A stretch of 64,000 nt of DNA, from positions 1 to 64,000 of the forward strand of contig NZ_JXAK01000027.1 in NCBI RefSeq assembly GCF_000829455.1. Reading direction: 5' to 3'. The DNA comes from Gordoniibacillus kamchatkensis (GTDB taxonomy: Bacteria; Bacillota; Bacilli; Paenibacillales; NBRC-103111). Of the stretch, positions 8,523 through 17,573 are shown in pieces (positions within the stretch are counted from its first letter, which is position 1; each line of letters begins with the position of its first letter). Below the pieces are notes generated by a model. The model saw only the letters and a program-made list of their open reading frames with translations, had not been told where the DNA came from and ran no database searches. Position numbers and translations under genes: made by a program.

Positions 8523-9139
8523 AAACCGAGAAAATATCCGAAGCCGTCGTCCGGCGGCTGCCGATTTATTTGCGCTATTTGAACAGCCTGGCGATGAAAA
8601 ACGTGATGACCGTGTCGTCGCAAGAGCTCGGCCAGAAGCTCGATTTAAATCCGGCGCAAATCCGCAAAGATTTGGCTTACTTCGGCGAATTCGGGAAGAA
8701 GGGGATCGGCTACGACGTCGGCTACCTGATCGAGAAAATCAGGCAAATTTTGAAGCTGGACCGGCACATACCGGTCGCTCTCGTCGGTGCCGGCAATCTC
8801 GGCAGGGCACTTTGCAACTACAACATTTATTTGCGCGAAGAGATGAAGATCGTCGCCGTATTCGACGCTTCCCCGGGCAAGTGGGGCGAAACGATGGGCA
8901 ACTTGACGGTGCAGCCGATGAGCGAGCTGGCCGAAACGATTCGCCGCCTCGGCGTCCGCATCGGCATCATTACGGTGCCGGCGATGGAAGCGCAAAACGT
9001 CGCCAACAGCTTCGTAGCGGCCGGCATCGAGGCGGTGCTCAATTTCGCGCCGGTCATTATCAAAGTGCCGAACGAAGTGCGGGTGCATCACGCCGATTTT
9101 ACGGCCGAGCTGCAAAGCTTGGCGTATTATTTGGACTGA
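8519..9139 (+). CDS. rex: Redox-sensing transcriptional repressor Rex
   Basis: 207-residue repressor that senses the NADH/NAD+ ratio. An N-terminal winged helix (residues 1-80; SSQELGQKLDLNPAQIRKDL, then FGEFGKKGIGY) is followed by a Rossmann NAD(H) domain (VALVGAGNLGRALCNY). The C terminus (FTAELQSLAYYLD) is the domain-swapped helix typical of Rex. Start GTG 8519 overlaps the dinG stop by four bases with GGAGGGGGAG upstream, so the two genes are translationally coupled; GTG 8492 is less likely. I found no clear Rex operator in the window, so its targets are unknown. Confidence 0.95.
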   Translation: MKTEKISEAVVRRLPIYLRYLNSLAMKNVMTVSSQELGQKLDLNPAQIRKDLAYFGEFGKKGIGYDVGYLIEKIRQILKLDRHIPVALVGAGNLGRALCNYNIYLREEMKIVAVFDASPGKWGETMGNLTVQPMSELAETIRRLGVRIGIITVPAMEAQNVANSFVAAGIEAVLNFAPVIIKVPNEVRVHHADFTAELQSLAYYLD

Positions 9140-9152
9140 GTCCGTACAAATA

Positions 9153-9193
9153 AAAAGCGCGCTCCGGCCAAGTTGCCGGAACGCGCTTTTTTG
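9153..9193. terminator. Bidirectional terminator between rex and pit
   Basis: AAAAGCGCGCTCCGGC pairs with GCCGGAACGCGCTTTT (small imperfection) with T-tracts on both strands. It ends rex on plus and the convergent pit gene on minus. Confidence 0.9.
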
Positions 9194-9204
9194 TACGTAA
9201 ATTT

Positions 9205-10212
9205 TCACACCCAGCTGAATAATGCCCAGTAAATCGCATAGGAAAGTACGATGCTGATCGGAATCGTGATGACCCACGTAATGATCATCCGTTTGACCGT
9301 GCCCAATTTGACGTCGTAGGGCCGCAGCGCGCTACCCGTGCCGAGTACGGCCGAGGAGATGACATGAGTTGTCGACAGCGGCATGCCCATGGCAGTCGAA
9401 GTCTGTATGACAATCGAAGACGTCAGGTCCGAAGCGAAGCCGTTGATCGGCTCGATCCGCACGAGATTGCGGCTTACTGTTTTGATGATGCGCCAGCCGC
9501 CGATCGAGGTGCCGAGCCCCATCGCGATGGCGGCGGCTACTTTAACCCACATCGGGATGTGCTGAGTGTCGGATTGAATGCCGGTGGAAACGAGAGCGAA
9601 CACGATGATGCCCATCGCCTTCTGCGCGTCGTTGCCGCCGTGCGAGAACGACAGCAGTCCGGCGGACAAAATTTGCAGCGAGCGAAACATCCGGTTCAAT
9701 TTGGTGCGCGACGAATTGCCGGTAGCTAGTACTACAAATTTGATGAGATGCATAATGACAAATCCGACTGCGAAAGCGATGATCGGGGACAGGATCAAAA
9801 TCTCGACAATTTGCACGAAGCCGTGCCAGTTGACAGCCCCTGCGCCTGCTCCCGCCATGACCGCGCCGGCAAGCGAGCCGATCAGCGTATGCGACGAAGA
9901 CGACGGGATGCCGAAATACCAAGTGATTAAATTCCAGGCGATGGCGCTGATCAGCGCGGCGATGACGATCCAACCGCCGTGCGATAGCTTGGCCGGGTCG
10001 GCGATTTTGCCGCCGATCGTCTTGGCCACCTCGGAGGAAACGACAGCACCGACGAAGTTCAGCGTGGCGGCTAACAATACCGCTACTTTAGGCGACAGGG
10101 CGCGGGTCGAAATCGAGGTCGCGATCGCGTTGGCCGTATCGTGGAAACCGTTGATGAAATCGAAAGCGAGTGCCAATAGTACTATAAGGATAAGAGTAGT
10201 CGTTATCGTCAT
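9205..10212 (-). CDS. pit: Low-affinity inorganic phosphate transporter (PiT family)
   Basis: Predicted 335-residue membrane protein with about ten transmembrane segments that imports phosphate with protons or metal ions. The duplicated PiT signatures are present: FDFINGFHDTANAIATSI near the N terminus and GGNDAQKAMGII in the second half, each with the GxND/GFHD core. ATG 10212 is preferred (GGGGGA six bases upstream); TTG 10233 is the alternative. It lies 17 bases after the DUF47 gene, the classic Pit/PhoU-like pair, and shares its promoter. Confidence 0.93.
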   Translation of the reverse strand: MTITTTLILIVLLALAFDFINGFHDTANAIATSISTRALSPKVAVLLAATLNFVGAVVSSEVAKTIGGKIADPAKLSHGGWIVIAALISAIAWNLITWYFGIPSSSSHTLIGSLAGAVMAGAGAGAVNWHGFVQIVEILILSPIIAFAVGFVIMHLIKFVVLATGNSSRTKLNRMFRSLQILSAGLLSFSHGGNDAQKAMGIIVFALVSTGIQSDTQHIPMWVKVAAAIAMGLGTSIGGWRIIKTVSRNLVRIEPINGFASDLTSSIVIQTSTAMGMPLSTTHVISSAVLGTGSALRPYDVKLGTVKRMIITWVITIPISIVLSYAIYWALFSWV

Positions 10213-10229
10213 GGTTTCCCCCGCACCGA

Positions 10230-10853
10230 TCAAGAATAGCGCAGAACGACGCCGTCCAGTATGTCCGCCACATCTTCGCAGGCGTCAGTCGTCTGCTCCA
10301 TTCGCTCATACAGCTCTTTCAGCTTGAAGTCCGTGTACGGATCGCGCTGGTTCAGGAAAATGTCGCGGATGCCTTCGCGCATCAGGCGGTCGCCTTCGTT
10401 TTCAAGCGCGTTGATTTGCACCGTATGCTGCGAAATTTGCATATATTTCTTTTTCGACAGCAGCTTGAAAGCGTCCAAAATGTGCTGGCAGGACGAGACA
10501 AATACGGCCGAGAAATCTTTCATGTACTGGTCGGTGACGTGAACGTTCAAATAATCGAACCTCGCGAGCGTCGCTTCGATGCCGTCGATGACGTTGTCCA
10601 GCTTGGAAGCAAGGGCCATAATGTCTTCCCGTTCCAGCGGGGTGATGAACATCTGGTTCAGCCCTTTAAAAATGCGGTGCGTAATTTGGTCCCCCTTGCT
10701 CTCGAGCTCTTTCATCGCTTGAAAGTGGTCCGCCGGAGGCGTGTCGCCCATCATCGCCGTCCGAAACAGGTGAGCTCCTTCCAAGGCGTTCTCGGCGCCT
10801 TGTATGAGCAGCGACATAAAATCGGTTTCTCCCTTGTTCATGAACATTTTCAC
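10230..10853 (-). CDS. DUF47 family PhoU-like protein, Pit accessory
   Basis: 207-residue, all-helical cytosolic protein of the DUF47/PhoU-like family, usually encoded beside pit and thought to regulate it. Visible features are ENALEGAHLF, SKGDQITHRI, TPLEREDIMALASKLDNVIDGIE (a metal-binding-type helix) and MEQTTDACEDVADILDGVVLRYS at the end. GTG 10853 is chosen since GGAGGAAC is eight bases upstream; the frame extends to 10904 without a better site. First gene of a two-gene operon with pit. Confidence 0.9.
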   Translation of the reverse strand: MKMFMNKGETDFMSLLIQGAENALEGAHLFRTAMMGDTPPADHFQAMKELESKGDQITHRIFKGLNQMFITPLEREDIMALASKLDNVIDGIEATLARFDYLNVHVTDQYMKDFSAVFVSSCQHILDAFKLLSKKKYMQISQHTVQINALENEGDRLMREGIRDIFLNQRDPYTDFKLKELYERMEQTTDACEDVADILDGVVLRYS

Positions 10854-10935
10854 GGGTTTCGTTCCTCCACTATGTAAGTCCCTAATTAATAATTCCTTAA
10901 CCATTTAACGACGAATGTGTCGAATTATCAAGTGA

Positions 10936-10964
10936 AATCTATGCGAAAGTTCAACTTTTGTCAA
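10936..10964 (-). promoter_or_regulatory. Sigma-A promoter for DUF47-pit operon
   Basis: On the minus strand, TTGACA (10964-10959) is followed by a 17-base spacer and TAGATT (10941-10936), about 80 bases upstream of the DUF47 start. Confidence 0.75.
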
Positions 10965-11018
10965 AGGACCGGTGCATAACGTTAGCTTGCCCTGCGAATA
11001 TGCAGCGTATGACGCGCC

Positions 11019-11047
11019 TTGATTTTCGCCATGTTCCATTGTACATT
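11019..11047 (+). promoter_or_regulatory. Sigma-A promoter for mtaD
   Basis: TTGATT (11019-11024), a 17-base spacer and TACATT (11042-11047), about 44 bases before the mtaD start. It is divergent from the pit operon promoter. Confidence 0.65.
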
Positions 11048-11090
11048 GAAAGATGCAAGCATTTATGCCACCGGAAGGAAACATTTCATT

Positions 11091-12395
11091 ATGAGCATAA
11101 GCAAAACTTTGATTCGGAACGCAATTTTCGTTACCGCCGACGCCGAGAACAGCATCGTTCGCGGCTGCATGGCCATTGAAGGCGACCGCATCGCTTTTTT
11201 GGGGGAGACCCCGCCTCACCCGATCGAGCAATACGACAGGGTCATCGATGGCAGCGGCAAGCTGTACTTGCCGGGGCTGGTCAATACCCACTGCCATGCC
11301 GCAATGTCGCTGCTGCGCGGCTATGGCGACGACCTGGCTCTGCAAATATGGCTGGAGCAAAAAATGTGGCCGATGGAAGCCAAGTTCACCTCGGAGGACG
11401 TCTACTGGGGAACAAGCTTATCGGTGCTTGAAATGATCAAAAGCGGCACGACGTCGTTCGTCGATATGTACGATCATATGGATCAGGTCGCCGAGGTCGT
11501 CCGCCAATCCGGCATACGCGGCGTTTTGACGCGCGGCGTCATCGGCCTCTGCCCGCCGGACGTGCAGGAGCGCAAGCTGCAGGAAGCGATCCGCTTCGCC
11601 CGCGACTGGCACGGACAAGCCGATGGCCGCATCACGACGATGATGGCCCCGCACGCCCCGTATACGTGCCCGCCGGACTACATCGAGCGCTTCGTGCAGG
11701 CGGCGCACGATTTGAACTTGCCGATTCATACGCATATGTCGGAGACGGCGCGCGAAGTGGAGGCGAACGTCGAGCAATACGGCCTGCGGCCGGTAGCCCA
11801 TCTGGAGAAGCTTGGCGTGTTCACAAGGCCGACGCTGGTCGCGCACGGCGTCCATTTGACCGACGAAGAGATTGCCACGCTAGCGAAATACGATGTTCGC
11901 GTTTCGCACAACCCCGGCAGCAACTTGAAACTGGCGAGCGGTGTGGCGCGGGTCATCGACCTGATGCGGGCCGGAGTCAAAGTGTCGCTCGGCACCGATA
12001 GCTCGGCAAGCAACAATAATCTCGACATGTTTGAAGAGATGCAGCTGGCCGCGCTTATCCATAAAGGAGTGTCGGGCGATCCGGTAGCGGTGCCGGCGCG
12101 TACGGCCCTGCGCATGGGAACGGCTGCCGGCGCGGAATCGATATGGCTGGACGGCGTCGGAACGCTTGCCGCCGGGAATAAGGCGGATTTCATCGCCCTC
12201 GACATCGATCAGCCGCATTTCTTCCCGCGCACCGATCTGATCTCGCACATTGTTTATTCCGCCGGCGGCCAAGACGTCGCGGACGTATGCGTGAACGGCA
12301 GCTGGGTGATGGAAAACCGGGTGTGCCTGACGCTTGACGAGGAGCGAATCAAACGGGAATTCGCGGCGCGTTTCGAAGGTTTGCTGGCCAGGTAA
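11091..12395 (+). CDS. mtaD: 5'-methylthioadenosine / S-adenosylhomocysteine deaminase (amidohydrolase)
   Basis: 434-residue metal-dependent amidohydrolase. It carries HCHAAMSLLRG (first metal-ligand HxH, near residue 68), HTHMSETAREVE, and GTDSSASNNNLDM with the catalytic Asp. This set is typical of MtaD/ATZ-TRZ enzymes that deaminate MTA, SAH and adenosine to inosine forms. ATG 11091 has GGAAGGAA upstream; the frame opens earlier at 11019 but inside the promoter. Substrate is inferred from family only. A role in the methionine cycle would fit the mtn genes 13 kb away. The ypmB-like gene follows 12 bases after its stop. Confidence 0.85.
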   Translation: MSISKTLIRNAIFVTADAENSIVRGCMAIEGDRIAFLGETPPHPIEQYDRVIDGSGKLYLPGLVNTHCHAAMSLLRGYGDDLALQIWLEQKMWPMEAKFTSEDVYWGTSLSVLEMIKSGTTSFVDMYDHMDQVAEVVRQSGIRGVLTRGVIGLCPPDVQERKLQEAIRFARDWHGQADGRITTMMAPHAPYTCPPDYIERFVQAAHDLNLPIHTHMSETAREVEANVEQYGLRPVAHLEKLGVFTRPTLVAHGVHLTDEEIATLAKYDVRVSHNPGSNLKLASGVARVIDLMRAGVKVSLGTDSSASNNNLDMFEEMQLAALIHKGVSGDPVAVPARTALRMGTAAGAESIWLDGVGTLAAGNKADFIALDIDQPHFFPRTDLISHIVYSAGGQDVADVCVNGSWVMENRVCLTLDEERIKREFAARFEGLLAR

Positions 12396-12407
12396 GGAGT
12401 GGGGCTA

Positions 12408-12896
12408 ATGGGCAGACGGATAGCGTTTTTCGCTTTGTTTGCGGCTGTGACGCTTGTCATCTTGCTGAGCCGCTTCTACTATGGCGTGCAGCACGATCAC
12501 TGGCTGGAACTCGATCAGGCGAAAACCGCCGCGTCGAAAGAGGCAGGACTCGTGCAGATTGACAACGTGCAGTCGTTTAACGGCGACGCCGCTTACACGA
12601 TTGTGACAGGCACAGACGCCCAGCACGAAAAGCTCATCGTATGGCTCGGGCCCAGCGGCACGCACATTGAGAAAGCCTCAGCGGGCATAAGCCCCGATGA
12701 GGCGCGCAATATGCTGCTGAAGAGGGCGCCCGACGCCGAAGTGCTGAGAGTCGTTCCCGCCAAGCTTCACGACGATTATGTATGGGAGCTGTTTTACCGT
12801 CGTCCGGAGCCGTCTGGTGCGAAACGATACTATTACGATTATGTGAAATTCGCCGACGGCGCTCACATCGACACATACAGGCTCAGTCTCCAATAG
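12408..12896 (+). CDS. ypmB: YpmB-like membrane-anchored protein (DUF5590)
   Basis: 162 residues with one N-terminal transmembrane segment (IAFFALFAAVTLVILL) and an extracytoplasmic, PepSY-like domain. The gene lies near asnS-dnaD, as ypmB does in B. subtilis, and the size matches (about 160). Function is unknown. ATG 12408 is spaced nine bases from AAGGAG (12393-12398); GTG 12399 abuts that site. It probably forms an operon with mtaD. The terminator stem begins in its last codons. Confidence 0.7.
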   Translation: MGRRIAFFALFAAVTLVILLSRFYYGVQHDHWLELDQAKTAASKEAGLVQIDNVQSFNGDAAYTIVTGTDAQHEKLIVWLGPSGTHIEKASAGISPDEARNMLLKRAPDAEVLRVVPAKLHDDYVWELFYRRPEPSGAKRYYYDYVKFADGAHIDTYRLSLQ

Positions 12897-12912
12897 GAGG
12901 CCGGGCTTTTTT
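12880..12912 (+). terminator. Terminator after ypmB
   Basis: GGCTCAGTCTCC pairs with GGAGGCCGGGCT around AATA (11 of 12 positions including G-U), followed by TTTTT. The 5' stem overlaps the end of the ypmB coding region. Confidence 0.75.
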
Positions 12913-13114
12913 CTTGTATCAGGAACAATTTGCCGCGCCTCTACGCGGGCTGCTCTGCTCCGGTAAACGCGCATGTTCTGGCGGCCCTTCCACTCATTAC
13001 ATCCCCAATCGGTATATACGATGTGATATACTTTGCATATAGCATTTCCGATCCGATTAACGATAATCCGTCATTTTTATCATAAATTTTACACCCAGAA
13101 AGGGGGACGTTGCT

Positions 13115-13654
13115 GTGAGACTGCGTCTCTTACCGATAGCAATAAGCGTCGCCGTATCGTCCGTAATCTTGTTCGGCGGTTGGTTCGGCTATCATAGTTA
13201 TGCGATGGAAAATCCGCTCATGAACATCGTGCAAGGCGTTCCCGGCGTGAAGGACGTTCAGATGAATCTGAAAACCGACGAAGTGGACGTCAGCCTGAAG
13301 CTCGATCCGAAGGCCGGTTCCTCGCTGCGCCAAGTATATCAGGCAATCGAAACGCAAGGCGCCGCGATTGTCGGCAAGCGCGAAGTGAAAGTGAACGTGA
13401 CGAACGTTTCTTCCGAAGCGCTGGAGCGCTGGTGGTCGTCGGCGTTGTTCGATGTCGCCCAGGCGATGGAGACGAAGCAATACGCTTCCATACCGAAAGT
13501 GCTGGAGCAGCACAAATCCGAGCTGGCGGGACTGTCCGTGTCTACGGAAATGGACGACCAGAACGTGTACGTGCAAATGACGCAAGGCGACAAGAGCAAG
13601 TACGTCATTTTGCCGCGCACCGGCGAGAAAATGGTGGTGTGGCAAAATGGGTAA
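13115..13654 (+). CDS. Small membrane-anchored protein coupled to FtsH-like protease
   Basis: 179 residues, not assigned to a named family. An N-terminal transmembrane segment (PIAISVAVSSVILFGGWF) is followed by an extracytoplasmic region. Residues about 35-95 read like a heavy-metal-associated fold (VPGVKDVQMNLKTDEVDVSL) but lack the CxxC metal site. The C-terminal half is polar with no motif. Start GTG 13115 follows AAAGGGGGA. Its stop codon overlaps the start of the AAA protease by eight bases, so the two are translationally coupled and probably interact at the membrane. Function is unknown; a substrate adaptor or inhibitor of the protease is inference only. Confidence 0.7.
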   Translation: MRLRLLPIAISVAVSSVILFGGWFGYHSYAMENPLMNIVQGVPGVKDVQMNLKTDEVDVSLKLDPKAGSSLRQVYQAIETQGAAIVGKREVKVNVTNVSSEALERWWSSALFDVAQAMETKQYASIPKVLEQHKSELAGLSVSTEMDDQNVYVQMTQGDKSKYVILPRTGEKMVVWQNG

Positions 13655-15158
13655 ATTCGGCAAAGAAATCGCCATCGGCGTCATTCCGGTATTGATCGCT
13701 TTCCTGCTCTTTATAGGCGTTAACGTCGTGCCGATTATTTTGATGACGGTCGTCGGCGTGTCGCTCTTTTTCATGACGCGCGCCCGCGGCGGCTTCGGCA
13801 TCGGCGGAGGCGGCTCGAGCGGCGGGAGCAAATCGAAGGCGAAAGCACCTACGTACTTGACGTTCGACCAGATCGGCGGCCAAGACCGGGCCAAAAAAGA
13901 GCTGATCGAGGCGCTCGATTTTATCGTGAAGCGGGATCAGATCGAGAAGCTCGGCATCCGGCCGCTCAAAGGGATGCTGCTGACGGGGCCTCCGGGCACG
14001 GGCAAGACGCTCATGGCCAAAGCCGCGGCGCATTATACGAATTCCGTCTTCCTGGCGGCGTCGGGCTCCGAATTCGTGGAGATGTATGTCGGCGTCGGCG
14101 CAAGCCGCGTCCGCGATTTGTTCCGCGAAGCGCGCCAAAAGGCGGCGAAAGAAGGCAGGGACAGCGCGATCATCTTCATCGACGAGATCGACGTGATCGG
14201 CGGCAAGCGCGACGGCGGCCAGCACCGCGAATACGACCAGACGCTGAACCAGCTGCTGACGGAGATGGACGGCATTCATACGTCCGATTCGCCGCGCATT
14301 TTGCTCATGGCGGCGACGAACCGCAAAGAGCTGCTGGACAGCGCTCTGCTGCGTCCGGGGCGTTTTGACCGCCACATCGAAGTCGACTTGCCGGACAAAA
14401 AGGGCCGCCTGTCGATTCTGAACATTCATGCGAAAAACAAGCCGCTCGCCGCAGACGTCAATCTCGAGCAAGTGGCGGAGCAAACGTTCGGTTTCTCCGG
14501 CGCCCATCTCGAGAGCGTCTTGAACGAGGCGGCGATATACGCCTTGCGCCACGAGGACGAGGAAATCGCCCAGAAGCATTTGTCGCTGGCCATCGACAAA
14601 GTGATGATGGGCGAAAAGACCGACCGTGAAACGAACAACGAGGAGCGCAATCGCGTCGCTTACCATGAGCTCGGCCACGCCATAGCGGCGGAGCTGCTGC
14701 GTCCCGCCTCGGTGTCGCAAGTGTCGCTCAGCCCGCGCGGCAAAGCGCTCGGCTTCGTGCGCCACAATCCGCAGCAGGACCAATATTTGTACACGAAGGA
14801 ATATTTGGAGCAGCAAATCATGATCGCTCTCGCCGGTTCGGCTGCGGAGGAAATGTTTTACGGCAGCCGCTCGACCGGTTCGCGCAACGACTTCGAGCAG
14901 GCGATCAGCCTCGTGCACACGATGATGGATTGCGGCTTGACGTCGCTCGGCATTATCGACCGCGGCATGGTGACGAAGGAAGAGCTGATGAAGGAGAACG
15001 CGGCGATTCTCGAGGAGCTGACAAGCCGGACGCGGGCTTTGCTGGAGCAATATCGTTCGGTGTTCGAGCAATCGCTCGATATTTTGATCAAGGAAGAAGT
15101 GCTGTCGGGCGCCCAGTTCCGCAGCCTGCTCGAACAGACGAAAGAACGGATCGCTTAA
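13647..15158 (+). CDS. Compact FtsH-like AAA+ zinc metalloprotease
   Basis: 503 residues. Two adjacent hydrophobic segments (about residues 9-28 and 28-44) are joined by almost no loop, then a Gly/Ser linker. The AAA module has Walker A GPPGTGKT near 117, Walker B IIFIDEID near 178 and arginine-finger region RPGRFDR. A peptidase M41-like domain follows with zinc motif HELGH near 340 and third-ligand region RNDFEQA. Canonical FtsH is 600-650 residues with an extracytoplasmic domain of about 75 residues that is missing here. It is likely a second, specialised FtsH paralog. The gene overlaps the preceding small membrane-protein gene and is followed by a terminator. Confidence 0.87.
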   Translation: MGKFGKEIAIGVIPVLIAFLLFIGVNVVPIILMTVVGVSLFFMTRARGGFGIGGGGSSGGSKSKAKAPTYLTFDQIGGQDRAKKELIEALDFIVKRDQIEKLGIRPLKGMLLTGPPGTGKTLMAKAAAHYTNSVFLAASGSEFVEMYVGVGASRVRDLFREARQKAAKEGRDSAIIFIDEIDVIGGKRDGGQHREYDQTLNQLLTEMDGIHTSDSPRILLMAATNRKELLDSALLRPGRFDRHIEVDLPDKKGRLSILNIHAKNKPLAADVNLEQVAEQTFGFSGAHLESVLNEAAIYALRHEDEEIAQKHLSLAIDKVMMGEKTDRETNNEERNRVAYHELGHAIAAELLRPASVSQVSLSPRGKALGFVRHNPQQDQYLYTKEYLEQQIMIALAGSAAEEMFYGSRSTGSRNDFEQAISLVHTMMDCGLTSLGIIDRGMVTKEELMKENAAILEELTSRTRALLEQYRSVFEQSLDILIKEEVLSGAQFRSLLEQTKERIA

Positions 15159-15181
15159 GAGTATCGGATCGGCCAAAAGGG

Positions 15182-15216
15182 AAGGCAGCACCGCACAGCA
15201 GCGGGGCTGCCTTTTT
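15182..15216 (+). terminator. Terminator after FtsH-like gene
   Basis: AAGGCAGC...CCGC pairs with GCGG...GCTGCCTT, followed by TTTTTCTG. It lies about 25 bases after the stop. Confidence 0.85.
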
Positions 15217-15348
15217 CTGCATGAGCAATTGTGGCGATTTGGCGAAAGGTGTCGCAGCGATTGGGCAATCTAATGAAACATGATTTGAAAACGTGCTATG
15301 ATGACTGTATGCAGACATTCTAATGACTTTGGAGAGGAAGTCGCGTAC

Positions 15349-16221
15349 ATGCAGGTGAAACGAATCGGCGTCGTCGGCGGCGGCACAATGGGGCAAAGCA
15401 TCGCCGAAATGCTGGCGAGCCAGGGGCTTGACGTCGTGCTCGTGGAAAAGACACAGGAGAAGCTTGACCACGCCTGGGAGATGATCAACTACGCGCTCGA
15501 TAAGCGGCTCGAGAAATGGGCCATTACCGAGGCGGAGAAAAAAGTGCTCCTGGCGAAAATACATAGAACGCTCGATATTGGCGAAACGGCCAGCTGCCAG
15601 CTCGTCATCGAAACGATTCACGAGGATATGGAGGCAAAGAAGGAAGTATTTCGCGAGCTCGACCGCATATGTCCGCCGCCGGCCATTCTCGCCAGCAACA
15701 CGTCGACGCTCAGTTTAACCGAGCTGGCCGAAACGACGCGGGCGCCGGAGCGGGTCATCGGGCTGCATTTTATATATCCGGTGTCGAAAATCCAGCTGGT
15801 GGAAATCATTCGCGCGGTGAAAACGTCGGAAGAAACTTATGCCGGGACGCGCCGCTTCGTCGAGGAGACGATTCAGAAAAAGGGGATTCTCGTTTACGAA
15901 TCGCCGGGCTACGTGACGACGCGGCTCATCTGCACGCTGATCAACGAGGCGATGCATACGCTGGCGGAGCGGGTCGCCTCCGCCGAAGATATCGATGCCG
16001 CGATGCGGATCGGCTACAGCTTCGGCTACGGGCCGCTCGAGCTTGCCGACAGATTCGGGCTCGACTCGGTGCTCGCGGCGCTCGACCGGATGTTTCACGA
16101 ATTCGGCGACATCAAATACCGGCCGTCGTTTTTGCTGAAGCAGATGGTGCGCGCCGGCAGGCTCGGCACGAAGACGGGCGAAGGCTTTTTCCGCTACGAC
16201 AAGGACGGTGACCGGGTGTGA
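15349..16221 (+). CDS. hbd: 3-hydroxybutyryl-CoA dehydrogenase family protein
   Basis: 290-residue NAD-dependent 3-hydroxyacyl-CoA dehydrogenase. The N-terminal Rossmann site is GVVGGGTMGQSIAEMLASQG (residues 6-25); ASNTSTLSLTEL and GLHFIYPV contain the catalytic Ser/Asn/His region. The C-terminal helical domain ends GTKTGEGFFRYDKDG. Start ATG 15349 has GGAGAGGAAG upstream, and an extended -10 (TGCTATGAT) lies near 15294. It overlaps ackA by the GTGA arrangement. The pair may link acyl-CoA metabolism to acetate/ATP formation, but the direction of flux is not visible. Confidence 0.88.
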   Translation: MQVKRIGVVGGGTMGQSIAEMLASQGLDVVLVEKTQEKLDHAWEMINYALDKRLEKWAITEAEKKVLLAKIHRTLDIGETASCQLVIETIHEDMEAKKEVFRELDRICPPPAILASNTSTLSLTELAETTRAPERVIGLHFIYPVSKIQLVEIIRAVKTSEETYAGTRRFVEETIQKKGILVYESPGYVTTRLICTLINEAMHTLAERVASAEDIDAAMRIGYSFGYGPLELADRFGLDSVLAALDRMFHEFGDIKYRPSFLLKQMVRAGRLGTKTGEGFFRYDKDGDRV

Positions 16222-17480
16222 ACGTGCTCGTTATCAATGCAGGGAGCTCCTCGCTGAAATATCAGCTGTACGACATGCGGGACGAGTCGGTGCTCGCGAA
16301 AGGCAAGGTCGAGCGCATCGGAATGGATACCGCCATCCTCACCCACGAGCCGGCGGCCAAGCCGGAAGTGCGCGAGGTGAGCGAAATTCTCGAGCATACG
16401 GCGGCGATCCGCAAAGTGCTTGGCATGCTGACGCATCCGCAGCACGGCGTGCTGGAGCGGATCAGTGACATCGGCGCCGTCGGCCATCGCGTCGTGCACG
16501 GAGGCGAGACGTTTTCCGGCTCCGTCATCGTGGACGAAGAGGTCAAGCGCGAAATCAGGCGTCTGTTCGATTTGGCGCCGCTCCACAATCCGGCGCACAT
16601 GCTCGGCATTCAGGCGGTGGAGGCGAACTTGCCGGACGTGCCGCAGGTCGTCGTGTTCGACACGGCGTTTCATCAGACGATGCCGGCCCGGGCGTTTTTG
16701 TACGCGATTCCGATGGTGCTGTACCGCCGCCACAAAATACGGCGCTACGGCTTTCACGGCACGTCGCACGCGTATGTGAGCGAACGCGCGGCGGCTTTTC
16801 TCGGCAAGCCGTACGACCAGCTCAAAATCGTCACTTGCCATATCGGCAACGGGGCAAGCTGCACGGCGGTGCTGAACGGCAAATCGATCGATACGAGCAT
16901 GGGCATGACGCCGTTGGAAGGGCTCATGATGGGGACGCGCAGCGGCGATATCGACCCTGCGGTCGTCCCGTACATTATGGCCAAAGAGGAGCTTTCGGTT
17001 GGGGAAGTCAGTTCGATGCTGAACAAGCATAGCGGCCTGATCGCCATATCCGGCATATCGAGCGATGTGCGCGAAGTAACGGAGGCGATGGAGAAAGGCG
17101 ACCGGATCGCCGGCTTTGCTTTCGAAATGTACTGCTACCGCATTCGCAAATATATCGGCGCTTATGCTGCGGCCATGAACGGCATCGACGCGCTCGTATT
17201 TACGGCCGGCGTCGGGGAAAATTCGGCGCCGGTGCGGGAGGTGGTTTGCCGCGAGCTCACATTTCTCGGCGTTGAGCTGGACGAAGAGCGGAACCGGACG
17301 GGGCATGGCAAGGAACGGCTCATTTCGAAGGACGGCTCGAAGGTGGATGTGCTCGTTATTCCGACGAACGAAGAATGGGTCATCGCCCGGGATACGTACG
17401 CCTTAGTGAGCGGGGGCCAAGTGCCAGCAGCGGATGCTGCCGCGGAAAAGTTGCCGTGGCGCCAGCCTTTAGATTCATGA
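16218..17480 (+). CDS. ackA: Acetate kinase
   Basis: 420-residue ASKHA-fold kinase converting acetyl phosphate and ADP to acetate and ATP, or the reverse. It shows NAGSSSLKYQLYDM at the N terminus, GHRVVHGGETFS, FDTAFHQTMP, RRYGFHGTSH, CHIGNGASCTAV, MGTRSGDIDP (catalytic loop) and FTAGVGENS. Length is slightly above the usual 400, with a Gly/Ala-rich tail after the last conserved block. Start GTG 16218 overlaps the hbd stop. Butyrate kinase is the alternative in the family, but it is shorter (about 355). Confidence 0.93.
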   Translation: MNVLVINAGSSSLKYQLYDMRDESVLAKGKVERIGMDTAILTHEPAAKPEVREVSEILEHTAAIRKVLGMLTHPQHGVLERISDIGAVGHRVVHGGETFSGSVIVDEEVKREIRRLFDLAPLHNPAHMLGIQAVEANLPDVPQVVVFDTAFHQTMPARAFLYAIPMVLYRRHKIRRYGFHGTSHAYVSERAAAFLGKPYDQLKIVTCHIGNGASCTAVLNGKSIDTSMGMTPLEGLMMGTRSGDIDPAVVPYIMAKEELSVGEVSSMLNKHSGLIAISGISSDVREVTEAMEKGDRIAGFAFEMYCYRIRKYIGAYAAAMNGIDALVFTAGVGENSAPVREVVCRELTFLGVELDEERNRTGHGKERLISKDGSKVDVLVIPTNEEWVIARDTYALVSGGQVPAADAAAEKLPWRQPLDS

Positions 17481-17573
17481 CGGCCGCCGTCAAATGGTGT
17501 ACAATAGGAACGTTAGACAGCGCAATTTGGGAATAGCGCAAGATTTGATTCTGGCAGGAGGATACATGGACGC

